A stretch of DNA of 64,000 nucleotides from Rhizopus sp. PT2906 (Eukaryota; Mucoromycota; Mucoromycetes; Mucorales; Rhizopodaceae). The stretch is taken from positions 1 through 64,000 of the forward strand of contig JAMYHX010000158.1 in NCBI GenBank assembly GCA_025529335.1. Direction: 5' to 3'. The position numbers and the translations under genes were made by a program. Of this stretch, positions 48,153 to 59,403 are shown one piece after another (the stretch's first letter is position 1; each line of letters opens with the position of its first letter). The notes under the pieces are model-generated. The model was given only the letters and a program-made list of their open reading frames with translations, was not told the DNA's origin and made no database searches.

Positions 48153-49667
48153 TATAGCATTAAATTACAAAGTGTGTGAATCGAATGAGAGGATCTTTAT
48201 GGAAAGAGAGAATAAAAAAAAAGCAACAGTTGTCTGAAGTAAAAGGAAAGGAAAGATTGTTACTGAAAAAAAAAGGGAAAAGAAAAGAAAGAAAGAGCGG
48301 CCAAACGATTCTCCACTTTTCTATATTTTTTATTATTACTATTTGTGTCTGCGTACATTTGACCTCGGAGCTCATATGAAGACCACAAAAAAAAAAAAAA
48401 AAAAAAAAAAAAGGCCCATTCTTATTAAACTCGAGTCTTTTTAAAAAGACAACAGTAAAGTACTCAAAGTCTATGATGAGGATTGATGGATCGTCATGTT
48501 TAAACTATCCCCCTTTTTCTCTCGATCTCGATTCGATGTGAGACCCTCACTCTGAGTTCAAGAGTAACAGTAAATTCAGTATGTCCCTTTAGTATTCCAA
48601 TCGCTCTTTTTCCTCTTTAGTCATGATGAGTTTTCTTTTTTTTTACAAAATGCAGCGTGTTACGTTTTCATACTTTGGCATGAAAGGTACCAATGAAATA
48701 AGCTGTTATTGTGTACACAAAATGTCAAAATTCGCGCCGATTTGAATATAAGCCGATTACTAACATCAGTAGACTCAACTAATGAAGTTGCCTGATATTT
48801 CTTGTTTCTCGTCGGGGATCTCCTTAATCGTGATCATAAGTAGTAAGAAAAAGAAAGAGAGATAGAGAGATAGATGAGAGGGAAACAGGTATATAGAATA
48901 ACCTCGACAATTCTTCTCTTCATAAAACCTTAAACCATCTTGTACGTTTAGTAAATGATCTGACTTGTATGATCATTGAAGAACAAAGTGGAGTAATGGT
49001 AACAATAGCAACGATGAGGAAGAGGGGAGTCAAACATTACGGCTAACTAAGCATTTGATATTCTCTTTATGATCTATTCAACCATGTACTCATCACAATG
49101 TCACGTTGTTTATGCTTTTAAAGGAGTGTTGCTTAAGATTAAGAAAAAAAGCAATTGGGAATTTCTTGGAACCTAATAGAGAAAGTGCGGGGAGAGGGAA
49201 TAGAAAAGGAGGAAGATGTAACTCAGATATGCTTATAAGGGTTCTTACAAGAGTATACGGCCACTCCTTATTATCTAATAAATTAAATGATTTACCATGC
49301 ATAAACTTGCAGATCGACACGTATTCTTTTAAAGAAGTTCAATATGAAAAAAAGAGCTTATTTTACTGCTACCTTTCTCTTGGTGCATGTGTGTAACCAA
49401 TCGTTATCGGGGTTACTAACTTATGGAAAAATGAAATATGATGTAAACGATAAAAGGAGGGGGAAAGAGAAACAAAGACGACAAAAGGGAAAGGAGGCAT
49501 CGAGATAGAATTGCTTAAATAAGTGGGAGACAAGGAATAAAAGAAACATAAAGAAAGGAAAGAGAGATAGAGAATAACATCATATCATAGACATTTAAAT
49601 TCAGACATTGTTAGTTTTTATTTGGACCAATTGAAGACTTCTTTGTCCATAAGCTGATAACAACTAT
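48153..49667. other. Intergenic, no supported gene
   Basis: Promoter side of the NF1 gene. It contains an A26 tract (48387-48412), purine-rich stretches around 48840-48890 and 49440-49580, and several short open frames (48160-48379, 49093-49396) with no coding features. Confidence 0.55.
48387..48412 (+). repeat. Poly(A) tract of about 26 bases
   Basis: Uninterrupted A run 230 bases upstream of the NF1 start codon. Confidence 0.8.
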
Positions 49668-49925
49668 TTAGCGTTTATACCTACTTCTTTTTGTGATGAT
49701 TAACTCACCACAAACATGCCTTATAATTTGTATTAAGTAAAATATGAACTTTTGTTCAAATTGGCATAGGTAAATCACTACAAGCCCACCACTCTCGCAA
49801 AGGTTGTAAATGAATCCATCAGGGCGGTGATACGTACCAAATAGATCGTCACGGCCATCCAAAGATAAGCTTGGAAATCGATCTTTGAAATATAAACCAG
49901 AAATAAGCAGAATCAAGAATAGCAC
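49668..49925 (-). pseudogene. Possible fragment of a transposon-borne or orphan ORF
   Basis: The minus frame contains a protein-like block, FPSLSLDGRDDLFGTYHRPD followed by GFIYNLCESGGLVVIYL, then hydrophobic text without structure. No ATG context or splice joins it to a larger gene. It lies next to the Fanzor/Ndc10 element and may be another decayed mobile-element piece. It is not recognised. Confidence 0.25.
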
Positions 49926-50204
49926 GTATCCTTTATGAGAATTAGATAGGAATAAGGGTTAGGATAAGAATAAAGATAACGTTTATTGAATAGAAATATT
50001 TGGGCTATTTATATGTTATAGAAATACTGATTAGGTAAATGAACTACCAGTTCCAAAATTGAGACACAAACAAATGTAATTAGTAAAACATTCAATGATA
50101 TGAAAAAATTTCACTTACAAAATATCAAATATTCAAAGTAATAAATATTTGTTGCTGTTAAGCAATCAGTACAAGTTAATAAATTATCAAAGAAGACTTA
50201 TCTT

Positions 50205-51386
50205 TCAAAAAGTATTACTGTCATCGACAGCAGGCCAATCTTCGTTTGCAGTAAAGAAAAAAGCGGCATTCGTTTTAAACTTATTAGTGTTAGATTGACT
50301 GACTTGCGGATCAAATTGAGGAAAGGTTGCATAAAAAAGGAATGTTGCTAAACCGGAAAGACCAATTACCATTGCAGATAATGTATCTCTTCCTTTTACA
50401 GCCTTTTTTGCTTGAACAGAGACACAACTTGGGTTGTCACAGATAAATGTGCCATTAATTGTTCGTAATCGTCTTGCGCCATTCTTGTAAACCGTTTGCA
50501 GTGGATGAGACGGTTTTTGAAAGCAATAGATACACGTTTGGGAGGTATTGTGTTCGCTCGTTATACATACAGAGGTATACAGACTATGCTTCAAAGGTTT
50601 CCAATGACCACCGTATCGCATGTATCCTTTGATTCGTGAACCTATACCTAAACCACGGTCACCAACAAACATGATATGTTTTACCTTTCTAGAAGATGTA
50701 GCATATCTGCGTTCATCTGAGCAAAGTCTATCAGTGTATTTGCGTTTTTGTAACTCGTAAGCCCTTTTTTGCTTCAGTCGACTTGGCAAGTAGTGGAAAT
50801 TTCGTATAATATGTTTATGTTCAATATATGTATTATGTAATTCATTTAAGTGTTCAAGGCTTCTAGTACTAGTCGTATCAACTTTGCTTAAAAGGGCCTC
50901 GGTTTCCATCACTTGTCGTTCTATATCAATAGTGTTTTTAGCATGTTCAAGCTGTTTTCTATATTTTTGTGCACCGTTTTTGTAGTCAACTTCAGATGCA
51001 TGAACCTTGTATGGCTTCGGTAACTGCATGTATGGGAACATTTGAATAGTGAATTCACTTGTTTCTTGTTCTGAAATGTAATGATTGAGCATGTTAATCT
51101 TAGTAACAGCACGATTCATTATATCACTATCAACATTACCTTCTTCTGACAGGTTTTCTAAGGCAGAGTACTTATTATATAGATTAAGATGGAATTTAAA
51201 TCTCTTTATATCAAAGCCAACAGTTTCTGTCATAGTAGCAAGACCACTATCAGTACCCGAAAATGTAAGACTGTTATGATTGACTGAGAGTCTGTAAGAA
51301 GGAACTGTGCTACTACTGTTTGTTGGAGAAGCATCTGCATGTGTATCATCGTTTGTAGGATCACTACCTGACGTTCCTGTAATCAT
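50205..51386 (-). CDS. Fanzor-type (TnpB-like) RNA-guided nuclease, N-terminally short
   Basis: Single open frame of 393 codons. It has the TnpB/Fanzor RuvC core in order: RuvC-I Asp46 in TFSGTDSGLATMTETV, a long helical insertion (Tyr/Lys-rich, ~60-230), the GDRGLGIGSRIKGYMR strand (~242-257), RuvC-II Glu278 in ITSEHNTSQTC, a zinc finger (Cys285, Cys288, Cys316, Cys321) and RuvC-III Asp334 in KGRDTLSAM. All three catalytic acids and four zinc ligands are present and the frame is intact. However, only 45 Ser/Thr/Asp-rich residues precede RuvC-I, where relatives have a WED/REC guide-RNA-binding part of 150 or more residues, so this copy is truncated or lacks an upstream exon. The stop of an Ndc10-like pseudogene lies three bases before the ATG. 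Confidence 0.8.
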   Translation of the reverse strand: MITGTSGSDPTNDDTHADASPTNSSSTVPSYRLSVNHNSLTFSGTDSGLATMTETVGFDIKRFKFHLNLYNKYSALENLSEEGNVDSDIMNRAVTKINMLNHYISEQETSEFTIQMFPYMQLPKPYKVHASEVDYKNGAQKYRKQLEHAKNTIDIERQVMETEALLSKVDTTSTRSLEHLNELHNTYIEHKHIIRNFHYLPSRLKQKRAYELQKRKYTDRLCSDERRYATSSRKVKHIMFVGDRGLGIGSRIKGYMRYGGHWKPLKHSLYTSVCITSEHNTSQTCIYCFQKPSHPLQTVYKNGARRLRTINGTFICDNPSCVSVQAKKAVKGRDTLSAMVIGLSGLATFLFYATFPQFDPQVSQSNTNKFKTNAAFFFTANEDWPAVDDSNTF

Positions 51387-51389
51387 CTG

Positions 51390-53104
51390 TCAACTAAAGT
51401 CCAAACCTTGCTGAAAGAAACCAACCATGAACTGCTGAATCGTGCTGTTAATTTGTTCCTTGTACTTCTCGGCGTTGTTCTTATTTTCAGCTATTAAAGC
51501 CTGAACATCTGTTGATAAAACAATGATTCTAGTCCATACAGCAGATGTTAACTGAGGCTTCTTGGTTTGCTCTTCTGGATATATATTCTCAACAATCCAT
51601 AAAATAAAATAGCAAAACTTTCAGCTCTTGAAAAGGTTCCATAGCAGCACGAGGGAGGAAATAACAGCGGCTACGCGCTTAGCTTACTTAGGTGAGTTAT
51701 TAAGATGACAACCTACCGTACGATCTTTGCCCCAGCGAACCATCCGTCTTTGTTGGTTTTCAGAAACCATATCATCATTAATCAAGTTAATATACTGCCA
51801 CGATTGATGTGAGTAACTTCGAAGGAGTGAATCCCCGCTGTATTAAGAGCCTTCTTGTACGTCTTGTACTGTTTTTGATAGGTGATTTCGTCAAAGCAAT
51901 TTCGGCTATTCAAGACAAGATGCCATATCATTTTCGCCGTGTCCAGATATTACAGTCGTTCCACTGCCAAAATGAGGATTTACTAAAAAAGTTATTGGTT
52001 GTTTGAAGTTAATTTTGCGGATTGTGAGCTACTTCTTTATAGCAAAAAGGATCGAATTTTTCGTCTATAACGTCCATAGCTTCATTTGCATTCTCATCGT
52101 AAATATTCACCTTGCCGTCTTCTTTAAAAAACTTTGCTTTGGAAATCTTTTGAATTTCCGCATTTAGAGGCTGCCAACCAGCCCTTTTTTTTCAATATTT
52201 TGTGTTATATATTATTATTCTATGCCTGTATTTTATTATATAAACATTACAGATAATACATATTATAAAGACTTTCTTTTAATATTTGATTTTTATTACA
52301 AAAAAGTGGTGTTAATTACTGATATTGTTGTTAGACTCTTTAGTTACTGATCTTCACTTATCAAGGGAAGCATGTATCCAAAAGTGATCGTTGCAACCAA
52401 ATCAATGCATTCTGATATCCTTTATCTTCTAGTACAAGCGAGAACAGATCAGCAAGCTGCATCCCAAGCACTGTTTGGCTACAACAAAGCATGGCATGAC
52501 TGATCAAAAAGCAGAATCTGTCTCTGCAGCCAAGATGATCATTCTTCTCAGTCAAGAAATAACTACTAACTTTTTCCAACTCTTGTTTGATGTAGCCGCC
52601 ATTCAATGTATTTTATCCTCGATCTTCAAAATTTTGCTTCTTACTCTTGACCTTTTCTTTTTTGAGAATATCAAGAAAAGTCCTAACGAGGGATCTTTTT
52701 GCAGGGCCATGGGAGTTTAAGCCAGGTGCCTTTTGCTTGCTATACATGTCTGCAATAGCTTTGACATAGACGAGGACTGACTCTCTGCCTAGAGCAATAG
52801 GGGCATCATCTGGATTTCTTCTAAGCTTTCGGCCTCGCTTCATGACATATTCTGCAAGGAAATAGTTAAGCTTTTGGTCAGTGACGATCTCTCCATCACC
52901 GAATCTTTGCTCAAGGCACCATTTCTATGTTTAAACAACATAGTTAGATTTTCAAACCTTTTCTTTATAATTATTTTCTAGAATTACCTTCCACTCTTCT
53001 TGTTTGGCTGAATATGCCTTAATAGTGTACACATGCCGATGAGTCACATTTTGAGCAATGATCATTTGGTTGCTATAGTACATAGCTGAATTGTTGTCAA
53101 TCAT
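51390..53104 (-). pseudogene. Broken Ndc10-like (Crypton-type tyrosine recombinase) gene
   Basis: Minus-strand pieces in the order of zygomycete Ndc10-domain proteins: an exon 52988-53104 ending AYSAKQEEWK, a normal intron, then KWCLEQRFGDGEIVTDQKLN, ESVLVYVKAIADMYSKQKAP and SLVRTFLDILKKEK to an in-frame TAA (52613-52615); the same frame goes on with DRFCFLISHAMLCC and LGMQLADLFSLVLEDKGYQN. After an AT-rich break the core ITYQKQYKTYKKALNTAGIH with SFEVTHINRGS, then RRMVRWGKDRTVGCHLNNS, and YFLPRAAMEPFQEL appear in shifted frames. The last frame ends at a TGA (51390-51392). The THxxR and RW..LPR blocks are those around the recombinase active site. At least one nonsense and three frame changes show it is dead. 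Confidence 0.65.
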
Positions 53105-54073
53105 GCGCTAAACACACTCATCATTGACAGTAAGACGATTGTCCATTTGGTTTTTCATGTTAAACTAGAGTATCAATACGTTATTTAGAAACACTAAAAA
53201 GAGAAATCATAGCATAAGGATAGGACTTATAGTAGTTTCGAAGAGATTTGATATTAAATTAAAAGTGTACCTCTCTTTGAAGCCTTGATGCCTTGATTTT
53301 GTTAATTACTATATTAAGGAAATAAGCTGAACCTCATCTTATTGGATAAACTGTCTTCTAAATGTTATGAGCTACAGATGAGTCTTTGTAGGTTACTACT
53401 ACGGTAATTTTTAAGATGTTTTTTTTCAGGCTGACAGACTAAAAAATACTTTTTCAAAAAGGAAAACTACTGAAATAATTATAAAATAAAACTCGTAATT
53501 TATCGATTTAACAGCACTTTTTATTTATAATGGTTAAATATATGCTTTTAATAAATGATTATATTTCTTACGTGTTTTGTTCCTTGTTAATGTTGTTATA
53601 ATTTATACAAACTAACACCTGGTTAAAAAGGGTACTGAACTCAAGGTGTTGCTTTAGTTTTTAGGAAATCAAAGGGCTACTGCTGTGTTTGAATTTAGAC
53701 AATAACTGAATTTTACGTTTGAAATAGGTGACAAAAAAATATGACAGTTACACTAGTTCTTTGTGTTTTTTTTATTTTATATATACATGACCTTGTTGAT
53801 TTTTGTATTCGTTCTTCTTTTCTTTTCTTTGTGAGTTCTTATTAAGAATTTTTACAAAGATTAGAAAAAGTAAGATATATTCTTTATTATTTATTTATAC
53901 ATGTTATTAACAATAAATTATGCTGTCTAAACGAACCCATCAAAAGTCACATATTTCACATTAATATTCCCTATATCACTACCAATGATTTTTGAGTTCC
54001 AACAGTCATTTTTTTTGAGTCAGAGTCGAGTCTGAAGGCATAAATACTGCGGTTAAGACTTGACAGGTCGTAG
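53105..54073. other. AT-rich spacer, no gene seen
   Basis: Nearly 1 kb of very AT-rich DNA between two mobile-element remnants; frequent stops in all frames and no recognisable terminal repeats. Confidence 0.5.
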
Positions 54074-54592
54074 CTAGATTCCCGAAGAGACGTCATTCGA
54101 AACTGAAGTTGAATTAGAGCTCACGACAATACCAAAGATCCAAACACTTTCTGCATGATGTCCACAGCGTTCTTTTGATTCATCAATTTGAACGTGATTC
54201 ACACCAGAAACACCTACGAAAAGGATAGCAATTAATATCACATAAGGCTAAATATGATATATGAGAGCCTTACCAAGTATTAAGGGATATTGTAGAGAAA
54301 GATCGCTCTCAAAGACAATCAAATCGCGGTATAACTGGCTAATGATTTTGTAATGGATAAGTCCCTGTAGGTCCTGAAGAATTGGTCTTGGTTCATAGTC
54401 AGGCGGAAGATAACCTTTAGGGTAATCCGAATGTCTCATCTCTTCCAATAAAACATAGATCCTTTCATAACGGATTGCCAAACTTCGCTTCGATGAGCCG
54501 CGCGCGATTGTAGCAACGAAATTGGTACCGATTACGGAAAGGGCCATGTATAAGTTCATTGTATTCAAAGGAATGCGTATAAACAGCTCCAA
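54074..54592 (-). pseudogene. Transposase fragment (ISXO2/Merlin-like DDE), 152-codon spliced ORF
   Basis: Two segments, 54274-54592 and 54074-54213, join in frame across a 60-base GT..AG intron. The second segment starts VSGVNHVQIDESKERCGHHA followed by ESVWIFGIV, which is the first catalytic Asp block (QIDESK) of ISXO2/Merlin-like transposases; the rest of the DDE domain is absent. The first segment (NTMNLYMALSVIGTNFVATI, then SSKRSLAIRYERIYVLLEEM) is not clearly transposase-like and could come from another gene. It is interpreted as a truncated remnant; whether it is expressed cannot be seen. Confidence 0.45.
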
Positions 54593-55243
54593 TCTTTCTC
54601 AAAATCTTCATTTTCTCGTGAATTTGCAAAATCTTGTCTCTTTTTTGGATGAATGCTGATTTTTGCTTTGATTGCTTTTTAGACCACGTGAATTTAAATG
54701 CGTTTCTTTAAAAGCAGAATGGGCTTCTACTGTTGTGCAAGAGATAAAGATTGGTTGACGATGTTGGTGGCTTTGAACGCAAAGAAAATGGTCATGGATC
54801 AAGTGAATGACAACTTTTCTTCACCCTCAAACACTAGTTCAATCTTCGACTTTATCGATTTTTATATGGTGCCTGAACCTACTCGCCTATCAAGTTCTAT
54901 CTTATTGTTTTTTATTTTTTATTTTTTTTTACTACTGTAATAATATCTCTCATGTCAAAGTATGAAAACATCCTGAATTTTGCAGATAAAAAAGAGAAAA
55001 AAGTGACAATTGATATACATCGAAAAGCAACGTGGAATATGCCAATGCTGTTGAAATCAGAATAAGGGTCTCATCGAGATCGAGAGGAAGGGAGGATAAT
55101 TATCAGCCTCTTCCTTTCTGTTTCAATTTAAAAAAGTAATTAAATAGTGATACATTCTATTATTAAAAACAATTGATACACATTTTATATAGAAACAAAA
55201 GGGTAAAAGGAAGGTGTATATTAAAATTTATAACCTCAAAAAT
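54593..55243. other. Intergenic, no supported gene
   Basis: Downstream side of the chitin deacetylase gene. Open frames at 54608-54802 (-) and 54698-54940 (+) oppose each other and have no coding features. Confidence 0.5.
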
Positions 55244-56657
55244 TTACATGAGGTAAGCAGCAGCAGCAAAGGCAGCAACAATCAAGCTGTTGGGGTTAAT
55301 TTGAATACCAGCAGAGACAGGAACTTCGGCCTTGTTAGCAGCAAGAGAGATGGTAGTGGTACCAGGAGCATCAGCAGTGGCAGCGGAAGAAGCGGCAGGA
55401 GCAGCAGCAGGGGCAGCATCAGAAGAAGCAGAGGTATTAGAGGTGTTGGCACTAGAACCGAAAGGAGCAAAGCTGACAGTGTGTTCTTGGTAAGGATAAG
55501 TAATGTTCATACAAGTGGCGACATCAAGAACGTTCTTGTAAGCAGCAGTGATCTTGGGCAAGTATTCTAAGGCGAGGCTCATGGTGGTGTTGTCAATTTC
55601 GTGAGTCAATACGATTTGACCATTCTTGGCGAAAGTACCGTTGGAACCCATTTGAACGTAAGCATCATAAGTAGCCTTGACTTCATCAACAGTCTTGGAA
55701 GAACCGGCGGCCCAGTCATCAGTATCGAGGTTCCAGAGAATAGTGGTCAAGTTGAGTTGAGTAGCGATCCAACGAACACGATCATCGACATCACCGAAAG
55801 CCTAATGTATGTTAATATATTTTTCTTTTTTTTTTTTTAGAGAAACTTACAGGACGCCAGTGAAGAGGAGTAACACCAGTGACCATCTTGATAGCTTTTT
55901 GAGTATAGTAAAGTTCGGCGAGGACTTCTTCATTGGTCAAGGTGGTCATCAATTGGTGAGACCAGGTGTGGTCAGCAATATGATGGCCAGCCTTTACACC
56001 ACGTTGAGCACCGTAGGGCCAGTTGACGACGTTGGAACCAATGTAGAACATACTAGCCTTGATCTTGTTTTGCTCAAGATAGTCATAGAAAGCATTGTGA
56101 GAACAGTTGGGTCCATCATCGTAAGTAAGACCCCAAGTTTCAGGTTCGGGACAAGCGTAGATATCTTCATTAACATCCTTATGCTTGGGCTTGGTACAGG
56201 TGGAGGATGACCACCAACAGTCAGGATCACTGTCTGGATAACCTTTCATGTCAACGCCACCATCGGAGGTCTTCTTACGAACGGCAATCTTGGGGGCCTT
56301 GGTCCAATCGATAGACTTGTAAAGAGCTTGGAATTCGGCAGTCTTGGTCATACCGTTGGAAGTGGCAGTTTCCCAAAGGTTAGGCCACTCTTTGGCATTG
56401 TAGACAAAATTGGAAGGAGGTTCGTAGTATTTACATTCATCAGAAGGATTTAAGGAAGTGGTTTGGGCAATAGCGGGGATGGTGATGTTGTTGGGATCAA
56501 CCAAGGATTTGAAGTTCTTCCAATAATCCTGAGGCTTTGAAAGAGTGCTGTTGGACTTGGAGTGGGATGATGACTTGCTCTCAGAGCTCTTGGCAGCTTC
56601 GGCCAATCCGACAACGTGCAAGATGGCAATTGCAAGGGCAGAAGTCTTAAAGTACAT
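55244..56657 (-). CDS. GPI-anchored chitin deacetylase
   Basis: Two exons, 55851-56657 and 55244-55801, give 454 residues. A signal peptide (1-21) precedes a Ser-rich segment and a NodB polysaccharide deacetylase domain: motif 1 TYDDGP (178-183, Asp pair), motif 2 HTWSH (230-234, zinc His), motif 3 RPAFGDVDDRVR rebuilt by the intron, motif 4 ILWNLDTDDW and motif 5 IVLTHEID. The tail is Ala/Ser/Pro-rich (residues ~380-430) and ends in a hydrophobic Ala stretch (SLIVAAFAAAAYLM), a GPI-attachment signal. It converts nascent chitin to chitosan in the wall, a dominant polymer in Mucorales. Codon use is strongly biased, suggesting high expression. Confidence 0.95.
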
Positions 56658-58521
56658 CTCTTTAAAAAGGAGTGTAAGGGATAAGTAAAGAAAAAGGGAT
56701 ACCGAAATGGAGAGAGAAGGATGAGTTCCTTTTAAACAGAAAACTTTGAAGCGGAATCAAATTTGCTTTAACACGCAGCCAGTTTGAGTTTATTTTATCC
56801 ATTTATTTACAATTTACAGCGTGTCACAATATAAATGATCCATGAAGACGCTTTCCTTTTTTTGATAATCTACCTAAACTAGGCAAAAAAAAGGTGAATC
56901 TGTACTTGGTTTCCTTGGTGAAATTATCCACTTTTGTACCTAAAGTTCTTGTTCTGGGCATATAATTTTCTGCGTGCATTCATAAATGAACTTGAGCTGC
57001 TGTCATAGGTAACCATCATAGAGTTAAAAATAGATGCCCACGTCTACTCTTTATGTACAGTTTAATTAGACTAAATAATAGACATCTTCTTTTATCCCTC
57101 TTTTTCCATTCAATGCAGAATACAGAATGTTGTCTATATTAGATAATATGAAATAGTCTAAAGTAAATGAATAAGGAGAATAAATACAGTGATTTGTCTG
57201 CGCGATCAACTCAATCGACGTTCATTTCACCGAGGCAATTTTTACTCTTGTACAAAGCTTATTAAATAAACTAATGTCATTCAAATGTGCCGTTTTGTCG
57301 TTTGATTCTATGGGATTGTCGATCTTTATCGCCTTTACACTTGTTGCTTGTTTCTTTTTTTAGTCAAAGAAAAAACTGGTACAACAAACGTTTATTAAAC
57401 ACATTGTTTCTAATGAAGCATGTTTCACGAGCAACAGAGACGACTGTCTACTATACAGTCTCGCCTCTCATTCATGAACATATGAAATGATAACCAGATT
57501 GACAATGATTACAAAAGGTCATTGGAAATAACTTACTCTACATATAAGAATTGTCCATAGTAATTATTAAACAGAAATAGAGCAAATATTGACCATATTG
57601 ATCAGTCTTTTTTTTTTTTTTTTTTTTTTTTCTTCTCTGATCGAAATGATTATCATCATTGTGCTCTAATATAGTAAAAGTTGATACATTCTATTCGACC
57701 ATTTCCCTCTTTACATGATTAGTCAATGATCCTTTATACAGAGACACTTGGCTATTTTTGATATTGCAATAAAGCGACTTGGAATGTAAAACCCTTGTTA
57801 CTTTCCAAAATGCTTGTCTGTACCTATTTAGGTACAGGAAACATATAGCGTGGCAAGAAATATCAATACAATAGACGCCTAAGGTGCTATTTAAAGGCTT
57901 GGATGTTGGCTGCATCACAGCAGGAAGAAAGAGAGAGGAAGGAAGCATCGTTTCCTATATATAAAAAAACTTCCGAAGAAGGGAAAATGTACAGTGGATC
58001 TATGAATCCATCTATCAGGGCATGTATGATGAAAGAAGATGGTGAAAGTTGACATCAAGCGAAACCCTGTCAATAACATTGCAGTAAAGGATATTTATGC
58101 TTTATTTCTTATAGGTTGAAAAAGTGCGCAGTTTTAATTTATTCTATTGTTGGCTAAATGAAACTGCCCTACTCTTCGTCTACTGCACTCTAAGCACTCT
58201 GTTTCCATGATCATCGCGTTAAATAATGTACAGTGCGCTATTAATTATCACAGAGCTCATGTCATATTGAATGAAGGCACTCTTTACAGTGAGTAATCAT
58301 AATGGGGTTAGATCAAATTGAAATTATCGTAGGATGAACTTAAAGGAAGTCTCTCTTCCCCAATATGTATTGACGTATTATTCTTTTTTTTTTCCTGCCA
58401 ACTAAACCCCTAGGGCCTATTATATATAAATAGGAAGTATTTCATGTTTTCTTATACATTACACTTCTTTCCTTTCTCTCTTTCTCTTTTTTGTTTTACT
58501 TACGCGCACGCGAAATCTATA
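56658..58521. other. Intergenic, divergent promoter region
   Basis: About 1.9 kb between the chitin deacetylase and C2H2 genes. It contains a T25 run (57608-57632) and no supported gene. A pyrimidine leader with TATATATAAAT (58421-58431) lies about 90 bases upstream of the C2H2 start. Confidence 0.55.
57608..57632. repeat. Poly(T) tract of about 25 bases
   Basis: Uninterrupted T run; equivalently a poly(A) on the minus strand. Confidence 0.8.
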
Positions 58522-59403
58522 ATGGAAACTTCAATTCAACCCTCCGAAAACGTAATTGTAACAAATGACTCTACCAAAAAGCCTAAGCGTAAAGATAAAG
58601 ACGATAAAGAGGAAAAGCCCTTTCGTTGTGTCGGTTTTGGTGATTGCTCAATGGCCTTCACACGACAGGAACATTTAAATAGACACAAACGAAGGCACAC
58701 TGGCGAGGTAAAAATGAAGAAAAAAGTCCGTTTCATCTTTACTCATTACTCATCTCAGAAACCTTTTCCCTGCATCGTCGAAGGATGTACACTTCGGTTC
58801 TCTAGGAACGACAACATGAGACAGCATGCTGAACGATGTCCATGCAGAAATCCAGATGGCGAAGGCACAAAGCGTAAAAGATCAGCTAAAGGCCAGCCAC
58901 GACCCACAGGCCGAAAGAGAAAGCTTGCACCCAGGTCTAATCCCGAACGAGCCTCCAAGAAGGGCAAGTCTTACCATGAAGATGATGAGTACGAAGAAGG
59001 TAGCCAAGAGGAGCAACCCAAGGCTCCATTAGTCCTTCAAAATGGTTCATCTTCATCTACTGACACCGAAATGTCTCCTTCTCCAGGCCCAATTGAACCT
59101 TCACCCTACAGCAATCGTGTTCGCACAGCCCCTCGGATTCTTTTCTGTTCATACGGTCGCAACGATCAAGAGATAGACTTTCAAGCAATGGTGCAAAACT
59201 TTTCCCTTTTTGCACCTAGAAATGCAAAGCCGACTAGAAGGCTCTCATTACAAGAATTAGCCAGTTCCATTGATAGATTAGAAGAGATCAGTAGTTCAAG
59301 TAGTTCAGAAGAAGATTCAAATGCAGTAGGAATCACAGAAGATGAATACGAAACTCTTATTGCTATAAGAGAACTTCATAGAACTCCTTACGTTCGCGAA
59401 TAA
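58522..59403 (+). CDS. C2H2 zinc-finger transcription factor (Msn2/Seb1-like pair of fingers)
   Basis: Two exons, 58522-58707 and 58759-59403, give 276 residues. Two tandem fingers at ~38-90: [20 protein letters not shown] with RHKRRH, the linker TGEKPF formed exactly by splicing, and [20 protein letters not shown] with the last ligand as Cys (AERC). Contact residues RQEHLNR and RNDNMRQ are those of fungal Msn2/Seb1-type factors that bind CCCCT stress elements. A basic, nuclear-localisation-like stretch ([19 protein letters not shown]) and a Ser/Pro/acidic C-terminus follow. The start chosen is METSIQPS; the upstream in-frame ATG at 58444 would add an unlikely hydrophobic leader inside the pyrimidine-rich 5' end. 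The intron is 51 bases with no stop. Confidence 0.85.
   Translation: METSIQPSENVIVTNDSTKKPKRKDKDDKEEKPFRCVGFGDCSMAFTRQEHLNRHKRRHTGEVKMKKKVRFIFTHYSSQKPFPCIVEGCTLRFSRNDNMRQHAERCPCRNPDGEGTKRKRSAKGQPRPTGRKRKLAPRSNPERASKKGKSYHEDDEYEEGSQEEQPKAPLVLQNGSSSSTDTEMSPSPGPIEPSPYSNRVRTAPRILFCSYGRNDQEIDFQAMVQNFSLFAPRNAKPTRRLSLQELASSIDRLEEISSSSSSEEDSNAVGITEDEYETLIAIRELHRTPYVRE

Noticed and set aside
48160..48379. Opposing ORFs of about 70 codons upstream of NF1
   Set aside because: Purine-rich low-complexity DNA translated as Lys-rich or Phe-rich peptides.
55214..56210. Plus-strand ORFs opposite the chitin deacetylase
   Set aside because: Ser/Gly-rich shadows of the Ala/Pro-rich tail and biased codons on the true strand.
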